From Branchiostoma floridae (lineage: Eukaryota; Chordata; Leptocardii; Amphioxiformes; Branchiostomatidae), in the NCBI RefSeq assembly GCF_000003815.2, contig NC_049992.1:14986603-15050602 (forward strand): DNA of 64,000 nucleotides, read 5' to 3'. The notes under the pieces are model-generated. The model did no database searches, had not been told where the DNA came from, and saw only the letters and a list, made by a program, of their open reading frames with translations. Below, in pieces: positions 24,201 through 39,479 of the stretch. Every line of letters begins with the position of its first letter. Position 1 is the first letter of the stretch. Made by a program: the position numbers and the translations under genes.

Positions 24201-27200
24201 ATTTGATAGCCTGTGATAGTCGTAAACTATATCCAGAAAACACATCATCTTCGAATGGTCTTTACGGGAGGACTTTACATAAGGTAACCAAACATCGCCC
24301 CGCCAAGTCATATCAGAGACTATAAATATGGAGTTACGCTTGCTGACATACGGCTCTGTACTCATCATTTGATTTGTAGTATATTCACACAGTCAAAATC
24401 ACTTTTCACTTATCATGAATAGCATTCAGTTATTTCAATGAAATATAACAAGCAAGGAACAAGGGACAGCAGATCCAAATCAAGTGATAAATAAAAGTCC
24501 TTGCAAACAACAACAACTGCCAACTACATAGAATTCCTATCTTTCACATGCACACGAGAAGTCATTCGCGGTAACGTCACTAGACAAGAACTTACTGACA
24601 AGAAATTGCTCAAATTAAAGACATATCTTACTTAATTCGGCCAGGATGGTAGAGATCTAGATTACCTCATTAAGATACTGTATGATAGGCACCATGTGCC
24701 GCTGAATTTCTACATATTAAAACATTGTGGAAATAAACAGTGTTGGAAAAATTAGTTCAAAACTTTCTTGAGCTGCGCATTGCAAGTGATGGAAGCCAAG
24801 GTGCTTGAGAGAGCACTGAGGTCGAACAAGACGTGACATCGGGTGAGCCTTGCTTGAAGGTGGTTACTGCGCAGCTCAAAATGAATTTAGAATGGTTGTC
24901 TGACCGGGAACCCATGGGCAGACTCTGTCATGAGAAATCAATTCCAGTGACATCCCATACGTTAACAGATATACTTGGCGGAAGTAAAATCCCTGGTATA
25001 GATTTTGTGTATGGAGTGATCAGAGCTTTTGAATAGTTTTAAACTTCCAGAAAAGAATAACGTATTGCTTACCAGAAGGCAAGCCTTTCGTGTTTGCTGC
25101 AAAATATGTAAGAAGATCCCATTTCTAAATTCAGCAGGTCGGCGGGATATGAAAGTTTGATCATTCTTTCGCAGTTGGTGTGCACGAAATCGATATACTT
25201 TAATGAAGAACGGCAGGAGTCAATTGATTACCTCATTTGGAGCTTAGCGTTAAATCGTAGCCTGTAATTTCACAGGCTCCCTGCTGAAACAAGAGCACAA
25301 TCGAAATGCCTTTATGGGGGTTAATATTGTTCAATCACAAACAAAAGATGGATAAGCCTACACTTTGGAAAGAGAAACGAATTAGCTGCCGGTATCAGAG
25401 ATTAATTGGCAGCCTCCTGAGTAATCTGGTGGTAATTGACGCATCGTTCAATGGTTCATGTACTGTCAGTCAATCTCCTAATCAAATCTGGCAAAACAAA
25501 ATCAGTCGATAGGGTAGTTATTTCCTGGTCGATGGAACTTCATGTCGCGCTCCATTGTCCAACTGTATACAACGTATGACTCGATAAACCTTAGTTCTGT
25601 GTTGATGGGGGGCTTTTGTAGAGCTGAAATTGGTTGAGCAACATTAACGTGCAGAAATACAACTGCAAAATGGATTCTGGTCATACGCTTCAGTGTACGT
25701 ACCTTCAGATCTTTCATCCGTCGAGATTTTCTATCCATTTTATTAAGTCTCAATCTTGGATATTACCTTGGTCTTACCAGAGCTTCCATGTTTCGATTCA
25801 CCATACAAGAAATGCAAAGGTTGAATGTGATGACACCTAACTGCGACAGGAGTCAGTCATCAATGCAATTTTAAGGAGAATCACCGATACACTAACCAAT
25901 CTTTCTCCCCTGGGAATGTCTCAAATCGGTACAATACTGCGTCTTCTTGACAGCAGCTTCAAATTGAAGAATCGGCCTAAATGATATTATCTGTGTTAAT
26001 TGAATTCTCTATTTTAATTCTATTTGCACGAAGTTTTTCCAGTGGTGACGTGAGATGTCCTTAGCTACTCTGGCATACCAAACGACCAACGTATCTATGA
26101 AAGACTGCCCTGCAATGCGCCATATGCTGGAGCATCGACCCTTCCCGAGATTGGGGCAATGCTACCTCTAGGAGGGTTTTAGTACAGCCGAACAGACATT
26201 GAAATCTCTTAAGAACAAATCACACACGAGAACTTTAACAGGGGTTTCCAAAAATAGCATGAATCAGAAGTGTAGAAATGTGCTGTTTGGCACTCGTGAC
26301 TCGCAGCGCGTTTATGACCATTTACGTTCTTGAGAATAGGAATACGACGATTGTCTGCCGCCCTCCTAGTGTCGTTCTCAAAATTAGCTAGTCTCTAAAG
26401 GAATAGAGATTGCTTTTGTTAACGCCGGTGGTCCAAACAACGAAGCTAATCGTCCCGATCTAATAACGCTAGCCCACCAACGCTTTCCTTTCCAGTTCTA
26501 TAGGTGTTATAGCCATTAGCTTCACACGGGTTGTGGCGGACAGGCGGATGATGTATTAAGGGAGTAGATGCCTCTGGCAGTAAAGTGTACTTTGCATCTG
26601 GAGGCAGGTTAAACAGATGATCCGTCAAGGCCTGATATATATATAGGGATCAGCATCAGGGTCCGATATTAGCGCCGAAGAGTGCACTTCACCTGGAGCT
26701 GTGCACCTAATCTTACAAGAAAGCTGAAGAAGAAAGTGCCTTCGCCGTTTTCTTCACTGCGCTAGGGAGTTTGGGACGCGTTTGCAAGGGTGAGGGATCT
26801 AGCACTGTGGCTATCTTCACAGGGCGCAAGCTGTTTCATGTAAGTACCTCTGCTAGGTCATAGATCTGGTTATACATACACTTATGCTACTTGCGCTTAG
26901 CTTAATCGATAAAACTACATTTCTAAGAAAATGATGTTCATAAGAATGACCTCTACATGTCCTGGTTGATGTACAACTTTAGACGTTTCATTAAGTATTA
27001 ATCTGTATCTTGCATGTCTACTTCCTTTGCACACTGAAAGTCGAAGTTAGTAATAGAACACCTTTCAAGGGCCTCGATTGCCGCCACGAGGGATAAGCTC
27101 CCTCCACCGCAAGAGGTCAACCGTGATGATATTGTCAGCAGACTAACTATTAATTGCATCACTGTTTCCGGGGTAATGTGCATTTCATAACATTTACATT

Positions 27201-30200
27201 CATCACGATGCTACGATCGATCAGCAGTAATGAGGAAGCGGGATGCCAACACAGCAGGTTTATCGGAGCCTGGCAGATAGGCGATGGGGATGGGTGGAGG
27301 GTTGACACGGTGTGAGGATGTGAACATTGGTGAGATGAAGGATATTAACCATTAGATGGTTTAAAAGAAGACTTCGATGTTGAAATACAACTCTATCTTA
27401 ATTTCGGGATGCGTAGGGAGTAAACCCGTCTCTTCGGAGGCAAGACGGCAACCTATGGCTTTTGCACCGTATTTATATTTTATTTATCATAAAACTACAA
27501 TTGAAAACCATATGGGTTATCCAGATGCAAAGTAATTTGCTGAAAGAATATTCTGTCGCTACCACTAGCGGATAAATCATTTTCTGACATTGCAATCCGA
27601 ACAAAGCGCAAACTATTGATGCCTAAAGCCTACCGCGTAAGCAGAAATCGTCTTAATGGTCCTCCCGCCCACTTATCATAGTTAAGAGGCTTATGTCGGC
27701 AGCTACCTAACCAGTCTGTATTTGTTACCCACAGACACAATTGTCTAACGAAGATGATCCTCGTTGAATATTACCTCTAAGGTGGCAAGTCCTAAGTGAT
27801 GGTACCTATGTGATAATACAGCTAAGTTTTCGGAAAATATGATTAAAAATGTCTAGAAATACTGGCAATTTTTTTCGTTTTATGCGCATATAAAGATCTA
27901 TGATCCGAAATTACAAGAGGATATTTGTTCATATGGAGAGGCCCAGTGGGAGTAGTTTAAAACGCTTCCGTGTCTCCAGATGTAATTCATGAGCTCATAA
28001 TCTACGTTTATTATACTCTTGGGTCCTACTATGTACAGCTTTAAGCATTATTACACCTGACGAGGAAGTTAATATGTTTCATGATAATGGTAATAAAAAT
28101 TTGAAAAAAGTGTTAAACCGAAGAACTGGTTTAGATGTTATGGAAGTACTTATTAGACTTTTTTTTTTACGTCTTTTCTCAAAGTTTAGGTATTGGACTT
28201 TAGAATCTTATCTATCTGTTTATTGATTTCCTTTCAGTTAAGGCTAATGACTAGAGTTGTGGAAAAGAAAACTCTGAGTTTGGGTAGATGGTGCCGTAAA
28301 ACCACATGTACTTGTGAGCTGACTGGTGGAAAAAATTCAATGACAGAAAAGTTTGGACACTACATCCCAATTGCAACGATTCTTACGTATTCCAATCCTA
28401 ACATGTTTCTATTCATCTGTGGTCTTTGGTGTAGGGAGTAAGGCAAGTCACATGCGCGTTGGTGTTCTTCACCATAGGGAGGTTTGCTGAGAAATAAGTG
28501 AGACAAACTTTTTCTTTTGTTTTCCATACTATTGATTCTCTTTTACTTGGCTGTCTACGACATCAATTACATTATATACATCCTCAAATCAATCTTCTTC
28601 TTCATGTTTAAGCCTTATGCTATTTTCCTAGCATACCATCCTCTTGAATCGTGTTTGTAGCTATGCTTTACCTGCAATGGACAGCCAGCCAAAAAGAATC
28701 GGTTGCAATGAAATATTTACAGACCCTTTCTTCAAATCGAGGGTTAGTTGCATATCTAGTGTGGCATTCGATATAAAAGCTACAATAATGTGTCTGAATG
28801 ATTTATGCTCAATTCATTTATATTTGGTAATGGATGTAGTGCCAGCGAGTGACCCATTTCGTAATAAACGCATAGTGTGTGTCACAGTGTAGAAAATGGT
28901 GCCAGTCTCTGATGTAGATATATGCTACATTTCCTGGGGATATTCATAGGTCGTGCGTATCGGGAACATAAATATTCTGCACTTGACAGAGTAGGGGAAT
29001 GCTACTACAAATCATCGTTATGTACTACTGGACTTAGTTTAAGACGATAAAATACCAATGATCTCAACACAAAATGTTAACTCTTGTGAATCGGCTCCAA
29101 ATCAAATACGGCCATAACATTGCCACGAGTATTGGTATTTTATTGGCACGATATCAATATGTTAGATAGAATTTTTTCTTAAACATATAAATGGCTGAAC
29201 TCTATCATTGTTTCATGATATAAGGAAATAATGGAATAATTCTGAAAACATACCACCAGAAAGAAATGTCACTTAGTCTCAAATTAGACATATGTTGGAT
29301 AACGTTCCTTTTGCAAATATATAATGTTTGCTACAATGGTTAGACAACGATATTTGATAGTTTCATTTTGCTTTAACGTGTCCTTACCCAATGTTATTTG
29401 TACAATATATTGAGATAATAGATAGAGGTGGATTAAAGAATAGGTAACCTCTGGTTGAACTAAACCCAAAATCCCTTTCTAGATAGGCAAAATCATCAGC
29501 TGTCATTTTGAAGAATAAACTGCCATGTTCTATTGCTTTTTCTTTTGGCGGGGCGTCGTCCTCTCGTAGACTGATGTATGTATGAGGATGCAGAAAAGGT
29601 CGAGCGTAGGAAGAGAATTGAGTCATAACTACGCCAAAAAAGCCATTATTCAGTCTCCAATTGTATCATAAACCGTTTACAAAGCCCGTTGGATCTTCGA
29701 TGATGCATTTCGTGGAAATACATTAAGTCCGAGCTTTTGCTGCACTGAAACGGTGCTTTTGTGCATCAAGTCTATATAATGCTTTCGAACAAAGAAAGTG
29801 CGCCAAATGATTCGTCTTTTATTCATGTCATTCCATGTTTTATGTAAGGGATACTTTAAGTTTATTGTTTCCATTAGATGTATGTGCCTTTAATGCTGTC
29901 ATCTTTCCATTCATGTAGCTTTTCTTCTGCCTTTATTTAAGTATTAGCTTCCCCGGAGACATCTTGTGCGAGCTACTGAAGGGATTCAAACAAAAACTTG
30001 ACTCCCTGGATACAACCCTGTCTGATACTTAAAGGCTCAACGCAGCTTGAAAATTCTTCTGGAAACTCACTAATGCTGATATACGATAAAACGGGGGGCG
30101 CGAACTGCTTATATAGCAACATCAAAGGATGAAAGGAAAGGTACCGATGCTCAAATCCATACTGTAGGCATCACCGCATCAAAGTTACTCCGTCGTAACT

Positions 30201-33200
30201 TAGCTTTACGCATTGTAGAGCCAACACTTTGAACTGGGAGAAGGGATCCCGGGATCTGGCTCTGTTCCAGAAATACTATATATATGGTAATGTAAGTACA
30301 TGTATGTGGTTTACCAATCCCAATTTATTTCCCACATATTTCCAAAATATTTCAGAAAAATGAGATAATATTATCAAGACTGGAGCCTTCTCGACAGTAA
30401 ATCGAGGCATTGGTATACAGCACTTCTTATGTATAGCGGGTATTGCAGCTTCGATTGTAGAATTCTAAGATATCCATGATTGTATATACCAGCACTTGCT
30501 TCCATGCCCCCAACATCTCTCCTTCACATATTCTCATGGCTACTTTGCTCATGGGTATAACCACGCAGCAAGCTTAGGCCGCAGTGGTGCATTTCAATTA
30601 TTTTCAAATCACTAGGCAGACCTTTGGCTGTAATTCAACGCGAGCCAGAGGCTTTCAAAGGAGTGGATGTAAAGTCCTGGAAGACTTGCCCTGCACAAGG
30701 TGAAAAGTGTAGTCTGACACTTCATTAACTTCTACTATACCTTCTACATCCTGGTATTAAGGAGTGCGTTTTCATATACGTCTATCGTGAAAAAAATGCG
30801 GTGTTACTTACCTGAAATATGAAAAATACATGAGACATTAATCGATGAGAAATTGATTGAGGTACATAGATGTTATGACGTGCAGTGGTCAGAGTAAAGT
30901 TGCTCCCTAATGACCACGATCTCTATCATATAATGTTGGTCCCTCACGGTCAAATGGTATACAATTTCAGTCTTTTTAACACCAGAGAAACTTTGAAAAC
31001 AACGTGCTGTTGTTACTCCTTGTAGGCCTAGACATACTGATTATGTTGAGGAAAAAGGACAGCACGTCCATAGCCAAGGTCACTGTAATGACTTGGTGGT
31101 CACATTGCATGATCTATCACCGTTTCCATACAATATTTAACCGGAGAATACACGGGTAAATTGTGGCCCCTCCGTGGCTATGGTCCCAGCAGGATCTTTG
31201 ATTAGATTTCTGAAGTTGCCATCCTTCATTCCGTTTGTCGGGCTTTAATTTCATACCTAACACAGGTAATTGATCACTTGATTTGTCATTAAGGAAACAC
31301 AAACCACTGTAGCAAGCTCATTACCAGAACAATTAGTACGGCCACCTTGGGTAATCGCATCAAATCCTAATGGGAATTTGCCTCAAATTGAAAATTTGCT
31401 GTTGTAGTGTCAATAATATCTAGCTATGTGGAAATCTTTCAAGCGTGTACGCAGAGCCTCAAGCACATTAACTTAGTACAGAATATTGCATCATCAATAT
31501 TCCACCAAGATTTGGCGCTGGTGATGAAAACGCTTTTGCAGCATCCTAAAGGGCACTAGAGGTTTCCCAGTCAGTGTCCAGAGAGAGAAGAACAAACTTT
31601 ACTGCTTATCTTTTTCTTATCTTTTTCAGCCATACGTAACATAAAATCGCCACCGTCGGCAAAGATCGTCGCCAAGATTTAAAGGCTTGCAACTGATGCA
31701 TAAGGATTTTCACATTTGCGATGTGTAAGAATATCGTAAACAACATAAAATAGTTGAATCATACGTAAACTTTCTTACTGTAAATCGCGGTGAAGCTCGT
31801 TCACTATAGACATCGATTGCGCAGCTAAATCTAATGTAATCCTTGTCTTAACAACTGAAATGTAATGCAAGATGATACAAGTATGACTGAAAAGACAACA
31901 AAACGCTCAAGCGTAAAAATATGTAACTCTTCGTCAATGAAACTTTCTCAAATTTTAGGTGGCAATGAGGTCTTCGCACCCCGGGGAATGGGGAGGGGGG
32001 TCTTAAGGACTTGATTGACAAGATCACCGTGCATCTTTGAGTCGTCCTATGTAGCCATTAATGCATCACCTAGCACTTAAATATTTACGACGGGAAAGCG
32101 CACAATAAAATTGATGCCCCAAGGATTGCGTAGCATGCTGCCAGAGGCTTACTTTATTACCGTTGCGGTTCTGTGGTCTCAGAGTCAGGGACATACTGCA
32201 TGCGGCCTGGCAAACTCGCCTACAGTCATGACTAGCTCAGGGAGATGATTGACATTATTGCAAACTGAAGATCCCGGGTAAATATTGAAGGACTACACAC
32301 GAGTGTCACGTGTTTCCAAGCATTGGAAACAACGTATTTGTCCGAACTCTCAGAGGCACATGCTTCTTACGGATGTGTCGATGTCCTATAATTGAAAAGA
32401 CGGGCCTAATGATCTGCTGTACTAATGGAGTAAAAGCGCTTAAAAGTGGTAAGAGCACCTCATTGAAATCCATCTTGCCGAATGGACTTTGCCATGATCA
32501 GAGCGGTAAGAATATTACATTCACTAACGACGTTTTTGCTTCTGTGAGAAGTTGAGCTATCTTGAAAAAGCTGCCCGGCTGCCGGCTTTGAATGCGGTTT
32601 TTACGAGTTATGCTGTTGCCGTGGCCACATAAGGTGAAGTCTTCTCGATCCACGTAAGCTTCTTTGTATGATTTGTATGCATTTAATTCAATTCTACACA
32701 GTGCATGCAATACCTGCTATGTAGTCCTTTTAACAACCTAAAAAGCCTTATTGAATGTCGCTGCTCTACTCAATTACAAGTCTTGAGATATATATGTGCT
32801 AAAGATTGGCCTGTAAATTTGACAACGTCTTATTTATTGTGACATGTTCTTCGCTACACAGTATGAATTGTTACATCTTCACTGTGTACGTGACAACTCG
32901 CTCAATGTTACCTCATGTGCAGAGCATACCTTATAAAACACTCGTGGGTACTCTCCATCGTTATCAACAGCAGAAATCCTGATCGAAGTATACCACTGGC
33001 GGCCAAATGGCCATAGTTATCTGTAGCAAGCACCGTGTCCTTAACAGACCATTGACAGACAATTGTGTTAACTTTGCTAAGACTCATTAACTTGCGGAAA
33101 AATCCTGCGTTCAAGAGATAAGGTCAAAGGTCAATAATGATGGTCAAAAAGGACAGCACATGAATCGTTTGATTTATGTGACTTCAGATGATTGCTGAAC

Positions 33201-34748
33201 TTTATGCTTTCTGTGCCATATGCTACGTACTACGAGTTTCATTACGGCCAAGGCAACCCAGGTTATGCGTATAGTAGAGTAATTTTTGGCGATGGCGTGT
33301 TACACTACGTTGATATTCAAGTTACATATGTCTGAAATTGTCGACATATTTTCTTTCATAACTACAGAGGCCTAATTATATGTGCTAATGATAAATAACG
33401 GCCAAATTCAGTTCCATATACATATTCCATCGTTCTATTGCCACATTTCTCGATAATGATACGTATCTTGCAAAACAATGATACAATCACTATATACTGA
33501 TATTACAGTTTTTGTGCATTCTTATTTCCAATTTGGTAGCGTTGATGTTTTTGCCATCACGCAGATACTCGCTTCAGGTTGTCACCAATCGATATACGTC
33601 GCCCGGTCTAAGATGCAATTTTCTGTTTGTGACGAAGTGCAGCATTTAATGGACTAGGGATTGGCAATAAAGCACCATTTATCAAAATTTGTGGGGTCTT
33701 CAAAATCCTGAGCAGATAAATGTGACGACGTCTCAATATCTCAAGCCAACCTCATGCCTCGTGCATAACGCTCTTAAAACATGTATTATAAAACTTGGTT
33801 AGTTATTGGAACGTCGGTATAAATAAAAAAATCATATCATAGTAACCATGTAATTAGATTCCTTGTCAGCTGCTTTGGGTATTGTAATGGGATGTCTCCA
33901 AGTCCGTGTGTCAGGAGACGTGATATCAACTGTATTACAACTGGTACAATTACAGTAAATTGTCACTTTAACACAATCATTGTATGCTCCCTGGGGAACC
34001 AATTAGGAAATTCCATTTACGCGTGTAGTAGTAAACAAAGTAAATCTTCCCAGATGTTGCCGCTAAGTTTGAATGATTGAGCATGTGTACCATAATTCTA
34101 TTAAAGAGGGCTACTGCCTTGAATTTCAGTCAGACGGTAGAATGTATGTTCTGGTGGTGTTTTCCTTTAAGGCACTCCCATGTAGCTTTTATATCATGAA
34201 TGGTAATAACGTTGCAAAACTTGAAGTAGCAGGCTTAGAGTAAATGTATTATATCATTTTACCTAAAATACTCTGAGGTTGAAATACAAAATTGTTTTGT
34301 GTAGTAACGGACATTGTAAATCGATTTATTTTCTCTTTTATCGTTTTTGCTTTGGTCGATACAACTTTCTGTTGTGAGAATTCAGCTAAAAGCCGCCTGT
34401 TGTCATGTTGGATTTGAGTATTACGTCTTTGTCTACATAAATTTTCCACCCTTTGGCTAATGGTGAACTTACTGGAAGAAATAGCTTTACTGAAGTATCC
34501 AAAATCCCCATCATTTATCATTACACTTCAAAACTCTCCCGTTACATCTTCTTCCAAATCATAATCACACAAGAAAACAGGATAATTCTGTTAATCACCT
34601 TTTGCCTTTGACGACAATAAAGTTTTAGAGTATATCATGGAAGGCTTTTAGCTAAAATGAATATCGTTGTAATTGGGTTCTTAAATGAAGATATGAATTA
34701 AGAAATCTAGTGCACGTCATCCCGCTGTGCTTGATAGCCTCAACTTTA
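21261..34748. other. Long stretch without recognised features
   Basis: About 13 kb with only short open frames, none showing a known motif, codon bias or convincing splice sites. By order it should align with 4.8-11.6 kb of the left copy, but I could not see the match by eye. Confidence 0.5.
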
Positions 34749-34969
34749 GTGGTATCTGACCGCACTTACATTACTGCGGGGTTCAAAAGATACTTAACGA
34801 ATTTCAGAAATACAGAACGAATTTGTGTATTTTGTTGTCTTCTAAGTCATACTTTTACGTATTAAGCAATATCTTTATTATAAAAATCGGCGAAGATAAC
34901 GCAACAGTGCCACAGTGAACGAACCCCGCAGTGCCGCAACGGTGCCCCAAGTGCAATGAGACACCACCT
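34749..34969. mobile_element. MITE of the GTGCGGCACTGCGGGG family, copy 1
   Basis: Right terminus reads CGAACCCCGCAGTGCCGC and GGTGCCCCAAGTGC; the left terminus is decayed (GGTATCTGACC, ACTGCGGGGTTC). The interior TTTTGTTGTCTTCTAAGTCA matches the other copies. No coding capacity. Confidence 0.75.
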
Positions 34970-35809
34970 TTACACTGCTATCTGTTCTAGGTCATGTCAG
35001 GGTCAGGTCATGGGGTGACGACACCGTGAAAAGTCGGCGGCATCTTCGACGCGGTCAATATTACCATAAAACTCTCTACACACATACTAAATAATAGCTG
35101 TATGACACAGTTTGTTGGGAGGGATTCGTTTTCCCTGTCCACGGATGTTCCTTATTTATCTAATGACACCCTTTAAGTTTTCGGCTTTGTAAGAGGCGAC
35201 ACATTGGCTTCATTGGCTTATTATCCTCCCAGGACCGACGTCATTTTGTTTAAACATTTTTATGATATCAATAATCAATGTTCTCTGTCCATTTATTCGT
35301 CTCTAGACTCCCCTGTTAAGAGTTCTGATAATGCCTTACCCCAAATACATATGTCATCACCTTTTGGAAGCATTATGAAAAGTTATAACTATATTGTTAT
35401 GTGCTGTTATGTATATGGAACAGGTGCGTGGTTTATATATAGTACGTTTGGTGACAGTGGCAGATTTGCATACCAATCATGAGTGATGCTGGATTTGGAC
35501 TATTGACGTGCCATATTCTGCTATGCCGTGTGACTTGAGCTTCAGTATAGACAATATGAGTCCTAATTAATGAGAATAATCTATATGAGGTTTAGGCCTC
35601 AATTATTATGTGAAGACAAGATCCAAGCAAATATCCATCATCCAGCAATGAGCGATGACGTGGAAAACCCAACCACGACCGCAATGGTCTATAGAGTGTA
35701 ATTATTGGAGCTACAACATTTCATTGTTCTATACACGTAGTCGTTGTAACGTAACGTTTGTGATGACATTAAATCATCTGGGTGAATATGTAAATACATA
35801 CATGTATAT

Positions 35810-35841
35810 AGAGAGATAGAGATAGACAGAGAGAGAGATTT
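35810..35841. repeat. GA/GATA microsatellite
   Basis: GAGAGATAGAGATAGACAGA followed by GAGAGAGA. Confidence 0.9.
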
Positions 35842-36114
35842 AATTAAAGTCATCATTAAAGTCATCAAGATCCACATGATATATCCTATCAACATCAAAT
35901 ACTGATACACAGATTGTCAATTTAACTGCCCGTCGATGTGTCATCTTGCTGGAATACACACTGGTCGTTAGATAAGTTTAAGATTTACCTCCCTTCCGGT
36001 GTACATTTTCGGGTATATACATATTTTTCCGGGGCTTAGGCTATTGGATATGTACATCATTGGAAAACTAAGTGGACCGAAAAGTTATATCTCCAGAGCA
36101 TCGACGGGCACATC

Positions 36115-36570
36115 TTATCGGCGAGTTTATACGGACATCATTGGTTTTGGTCGATTTAGTATGGATGGGTGGTTATAGGCTAGATTTTGGGAGAGGGAAA
36201 AATCCCATACTTATTAGTTGTTAACGAGAAAAGACAGCCTAAAGTGTTGATGGAGCGATACCTCATCATGAAAGTGGAGAATGCTCCATCGACTGATTTA
36301 TTTTCTACCCATATTTAACGATCCCAGCACATCCAGCTTCTAAAGCAATTTAACCTTCATGGTCTTTTCCATCCGAAGATAGGGGCCGAGGGCCCATAAT
36401 GACAAGAGTATTGAAACCGCCTGTATACCACCAAATGTAATAGACGCGGGATTGCATTTCTTTACTACAGGACGTTAACAATCGATTTTCTGGGGTTTTC
36501 TGACAAAGTCGAATTCCTCGCATCTCACGGGTACAGCTTTTGTGATTGGATTACACCTCTGGTTTCCATT
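36115..36570. repeat. Duplicated segment B, start, right copy
   Basis: Partner of 11580-12010. Confidence 0.8.
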
Positions 36571-37289
36571 GAGGAAAAAAGAAGTTGTCACCAATAACGC
36601 GATTTATTATACCTTAAGGTGAAAGCAATATCGTAAAAGTCGTGGAAAATGCGGACAAAAATTGGGTTAATAAATCATGAACGACCGCTTCTCTAAAAAC
36701 GATCTGAGTAAATGCCTTGTAGTTGAAGATTGCATTCAGAGGCCGTATTTTGTTCAACAATATCTAATCAAAGATACTCATGACTGTTTGGCTCGCAGAA
36801 GCCACTTTTGAGAAAAACAAAAAACAATGCCGAGACACAAATGTTGTGATGTCGTCATCACAACAACTTCAATGTTAGGTAAACCCTACGGCGTGCATTA
36901 CAGGAATTCGATATCTTTGAAGGTGAGATGTAAAGAGTTAAAATTGCCAGCACCAACCTCATTACAGCAGAAAGATTCTATCGGGTGTTTTAATGGGGTT
37001 GGAATGACAGTCGCCAATTTGAGGTTTCTCGTCACATACAACATGGATAAAGTTTCATGTGGGTAAGTTGCCAAACCAAGAAATAAATAAAGAAGTTGTT
37101 GCTGAAAGTTTACGCTGGTATATTGAGATGATAGATATAACTTGCAAGGCAGTCAATTCTTCCAGTTATGACATATTGTCGAGGGTTAGTTTTGTCTTTC
37201 AAACGTCCAGATAGAATAGGCTGTATAGTAGTAACATACCGTTGTATACCACACTTTCGCCATCCCAACCTTTTTCTAGTCATTCTTGT

Positions 37290-37610
37290 TCTATTCATAG
37301 CATTGGGCTACAATCTAGCCCCTGACCAAAGGTTCTGCCCATTTTGTCCAAAGCAAATTGGAAATGGATTTCATTTCTTCATGGAGTGTCCTATATGTAT
37401 GGTGTGTTACGCAATACGTTATTCACACCCCTGTGTTTGAATACTACAGATTGTAAGACGCTCGATACCAGAAGTAGATTTGATTATATCTTTAGATCCA
37501 ACAGCCCTTTTAATGCTAAGATAGGTAAATACATACGATATTGCTTTGTAATTAGAAAAGATAGTGACACTTATGTACGTGTTAAGCCTCATGCCCTGAT
37601 TATATAGAGG
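37290..37610 (+). mobile_element. LINE ORF C-terminal fragment, frameshifted
   Basis: One frame reads LAPDQRFCPFCPKQIGNGFH and then FFMECP (37312-37395), the Cys/His knuckle found near the C-terminus of many non-LTR retrotransposon ORF2 proteins. About 10 nt on, a different frame continues with FDYIFRSNSPFNAKIGKYI (about 37485-37545), the typical end of such ORFs. The frame change and missing upstream domains mark it as a relic. Confidence 0.6.
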
Positions 37611-39054
37611 TTTTGTTATAATCCTTTATTGTTTAATTAGTAGAGTTTTAAGATCTATTCTGTGTCTACTTTTTTGTACCTTATATTTGACCATACAAAA
37701 GTCTTTACTTCGTGTCGATAAAGCTTGTTGCCGTGTTGCTGTCTTGGTCTTCCGGCGGTCAATTCCAGCGAATCCACCGCTGCTTGATAGGCCATTTTGG
37801 CGGATGATTGCTTCCGTAATATCTGCAACAAAATGCTTCCGATGACTGCAGGAGAGCTGAGTAGGTAGGTCGTTCTAGTGGCCACAATATAGAGAATGGA
37901 TGTTGAATTCCATAATTCATGCCAAGAACCCATACATATTGCTGACACCGCATCGCCCGAGGCTATGACTTAGTGCACCTCGACATTTGACACAAGGTAA
38001 TTCAATGATTCACTACCTCCCATGCGTATTTCGTGATCTTTGGCAGCCGTTTGGTCCCCGTTGTGGGGCCACTGGCAACCACTTAACTCCTTCTCTCCTG
38101 GCCTTCTATATCCTGAAGGTTTCAATGTACACAGAATAAATTCTTAAATTTGTAAAAGTAAATGAGCAGTCCGGCCTACCGCAGTTTGTGCTGTATGTAC
38201 ATGTACGGACAAAGCTGGTCTGTCACATCTAGGGGTGTTTCTTTTTTTTTAGTTTAAGCGAAGCAAACAAACTTTTAGTTTGATAAAAAAAACGCCTCAG
38301 CTTTATAAAAAAAACTAATTCAATTGTTTGTTTATTTGTTTGTTTCTTTGCTTCATATTCACCACGAACTATGCACAGTTGGGCCATGCTGAATCCTTCA
38401 GTTTTACTAATCTGCCAAACTGTTGATTGATTGTCTCATCCGACATCTCATGGAAAAAAATTAAACATACATATAATCTAATCCTCATATTTATAAAGCT
38501 CCATCGGTGTTCTGTCTGCATTTACGATCGAATCACGTTGTTGTCTATCACCTCTGAGCAAGCCATATATACTGGATTACCGCATGACAGCCTCTGATGT
38601 TCGTTTACGCCTTACCTTGAAGTCCGATCCCCTAAGTAGATATACCTTAATTGTTGCCCCGGGCAAGATGCCACAACATGTAAGGCGTCATTTATCTTAA
38701 GACGGCGAAGTGAATCGCTGACCCTCAGGTACAAAGCGGACAGTCAGTCTCCAGTAGACATGAAAGCACATCGTCTGATATGATATAGCTACCTGCTACC
38801 TGTGGGACAAGGCATTGTGTGTAGACCTGGAAAGGTTCGAACATGAATGGATGGACTTTGGCGACTTAAGTGCGCTCCATTGGTAAGATCTTGCAATAGC
38901 AATTTATCTTTTACTTAGCATGCCCAATGAGAGATCTTGAACAAGGTTACATTTAGCCTCAACAGCGTCAGCAAATGTGATGTCAGTCTAGGGCAGCAAT
39001 TAACGTTAGTAGCCTGTGCCAGAGTCCTTTTTTGTAAGATATTCAATTGCCCTA

Positions 39055-39210
39055 GCCACTTTAGACTGATTGAAAGTCTTCAATGATGGTGTGACGACCA
39101 ACGGTTCTCGTCAAGCTAACAAGGCCACAAATTTCGACTGGTAGCAAAGGTCGGCAAGGGTGTTCCTAATTGGCGTGTAGTAATGGCATAGATGTCACCC
39201 GGGTAATGAA
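39055..39210. repeat. Duplicated segment B, second block, right copy
   Basis: Partner of 12810-12975. The right copy is expanded between this block and the previous one, partly by a LINE fragment at 37.3-37.6 kb. Confidence 0.75.
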
Positions 39211-39479
39211 TGAGTGAACCGCCTCACAGTGAATGAAGTCGTAACCTTCAGGTCACAAGTTCCATCTAGTGCAAAGTGTTTCCACTGTCAGCACTTTCTG
39301 GGCTCTGCAGTTACCGCTGTAAAATCTATACACGTGTGGCAGATACGGTATATGCACTTACTTTACTGTCTAACTAAGGACGAGAAAGGAGGTGGTGAAG
39401 ATAGCGAGAACTCCAAAGACCCAAAATCTCGTAAACCTGGCTGGATGCCAAGTACTTTTAGAGAGAGTTGATACATTTT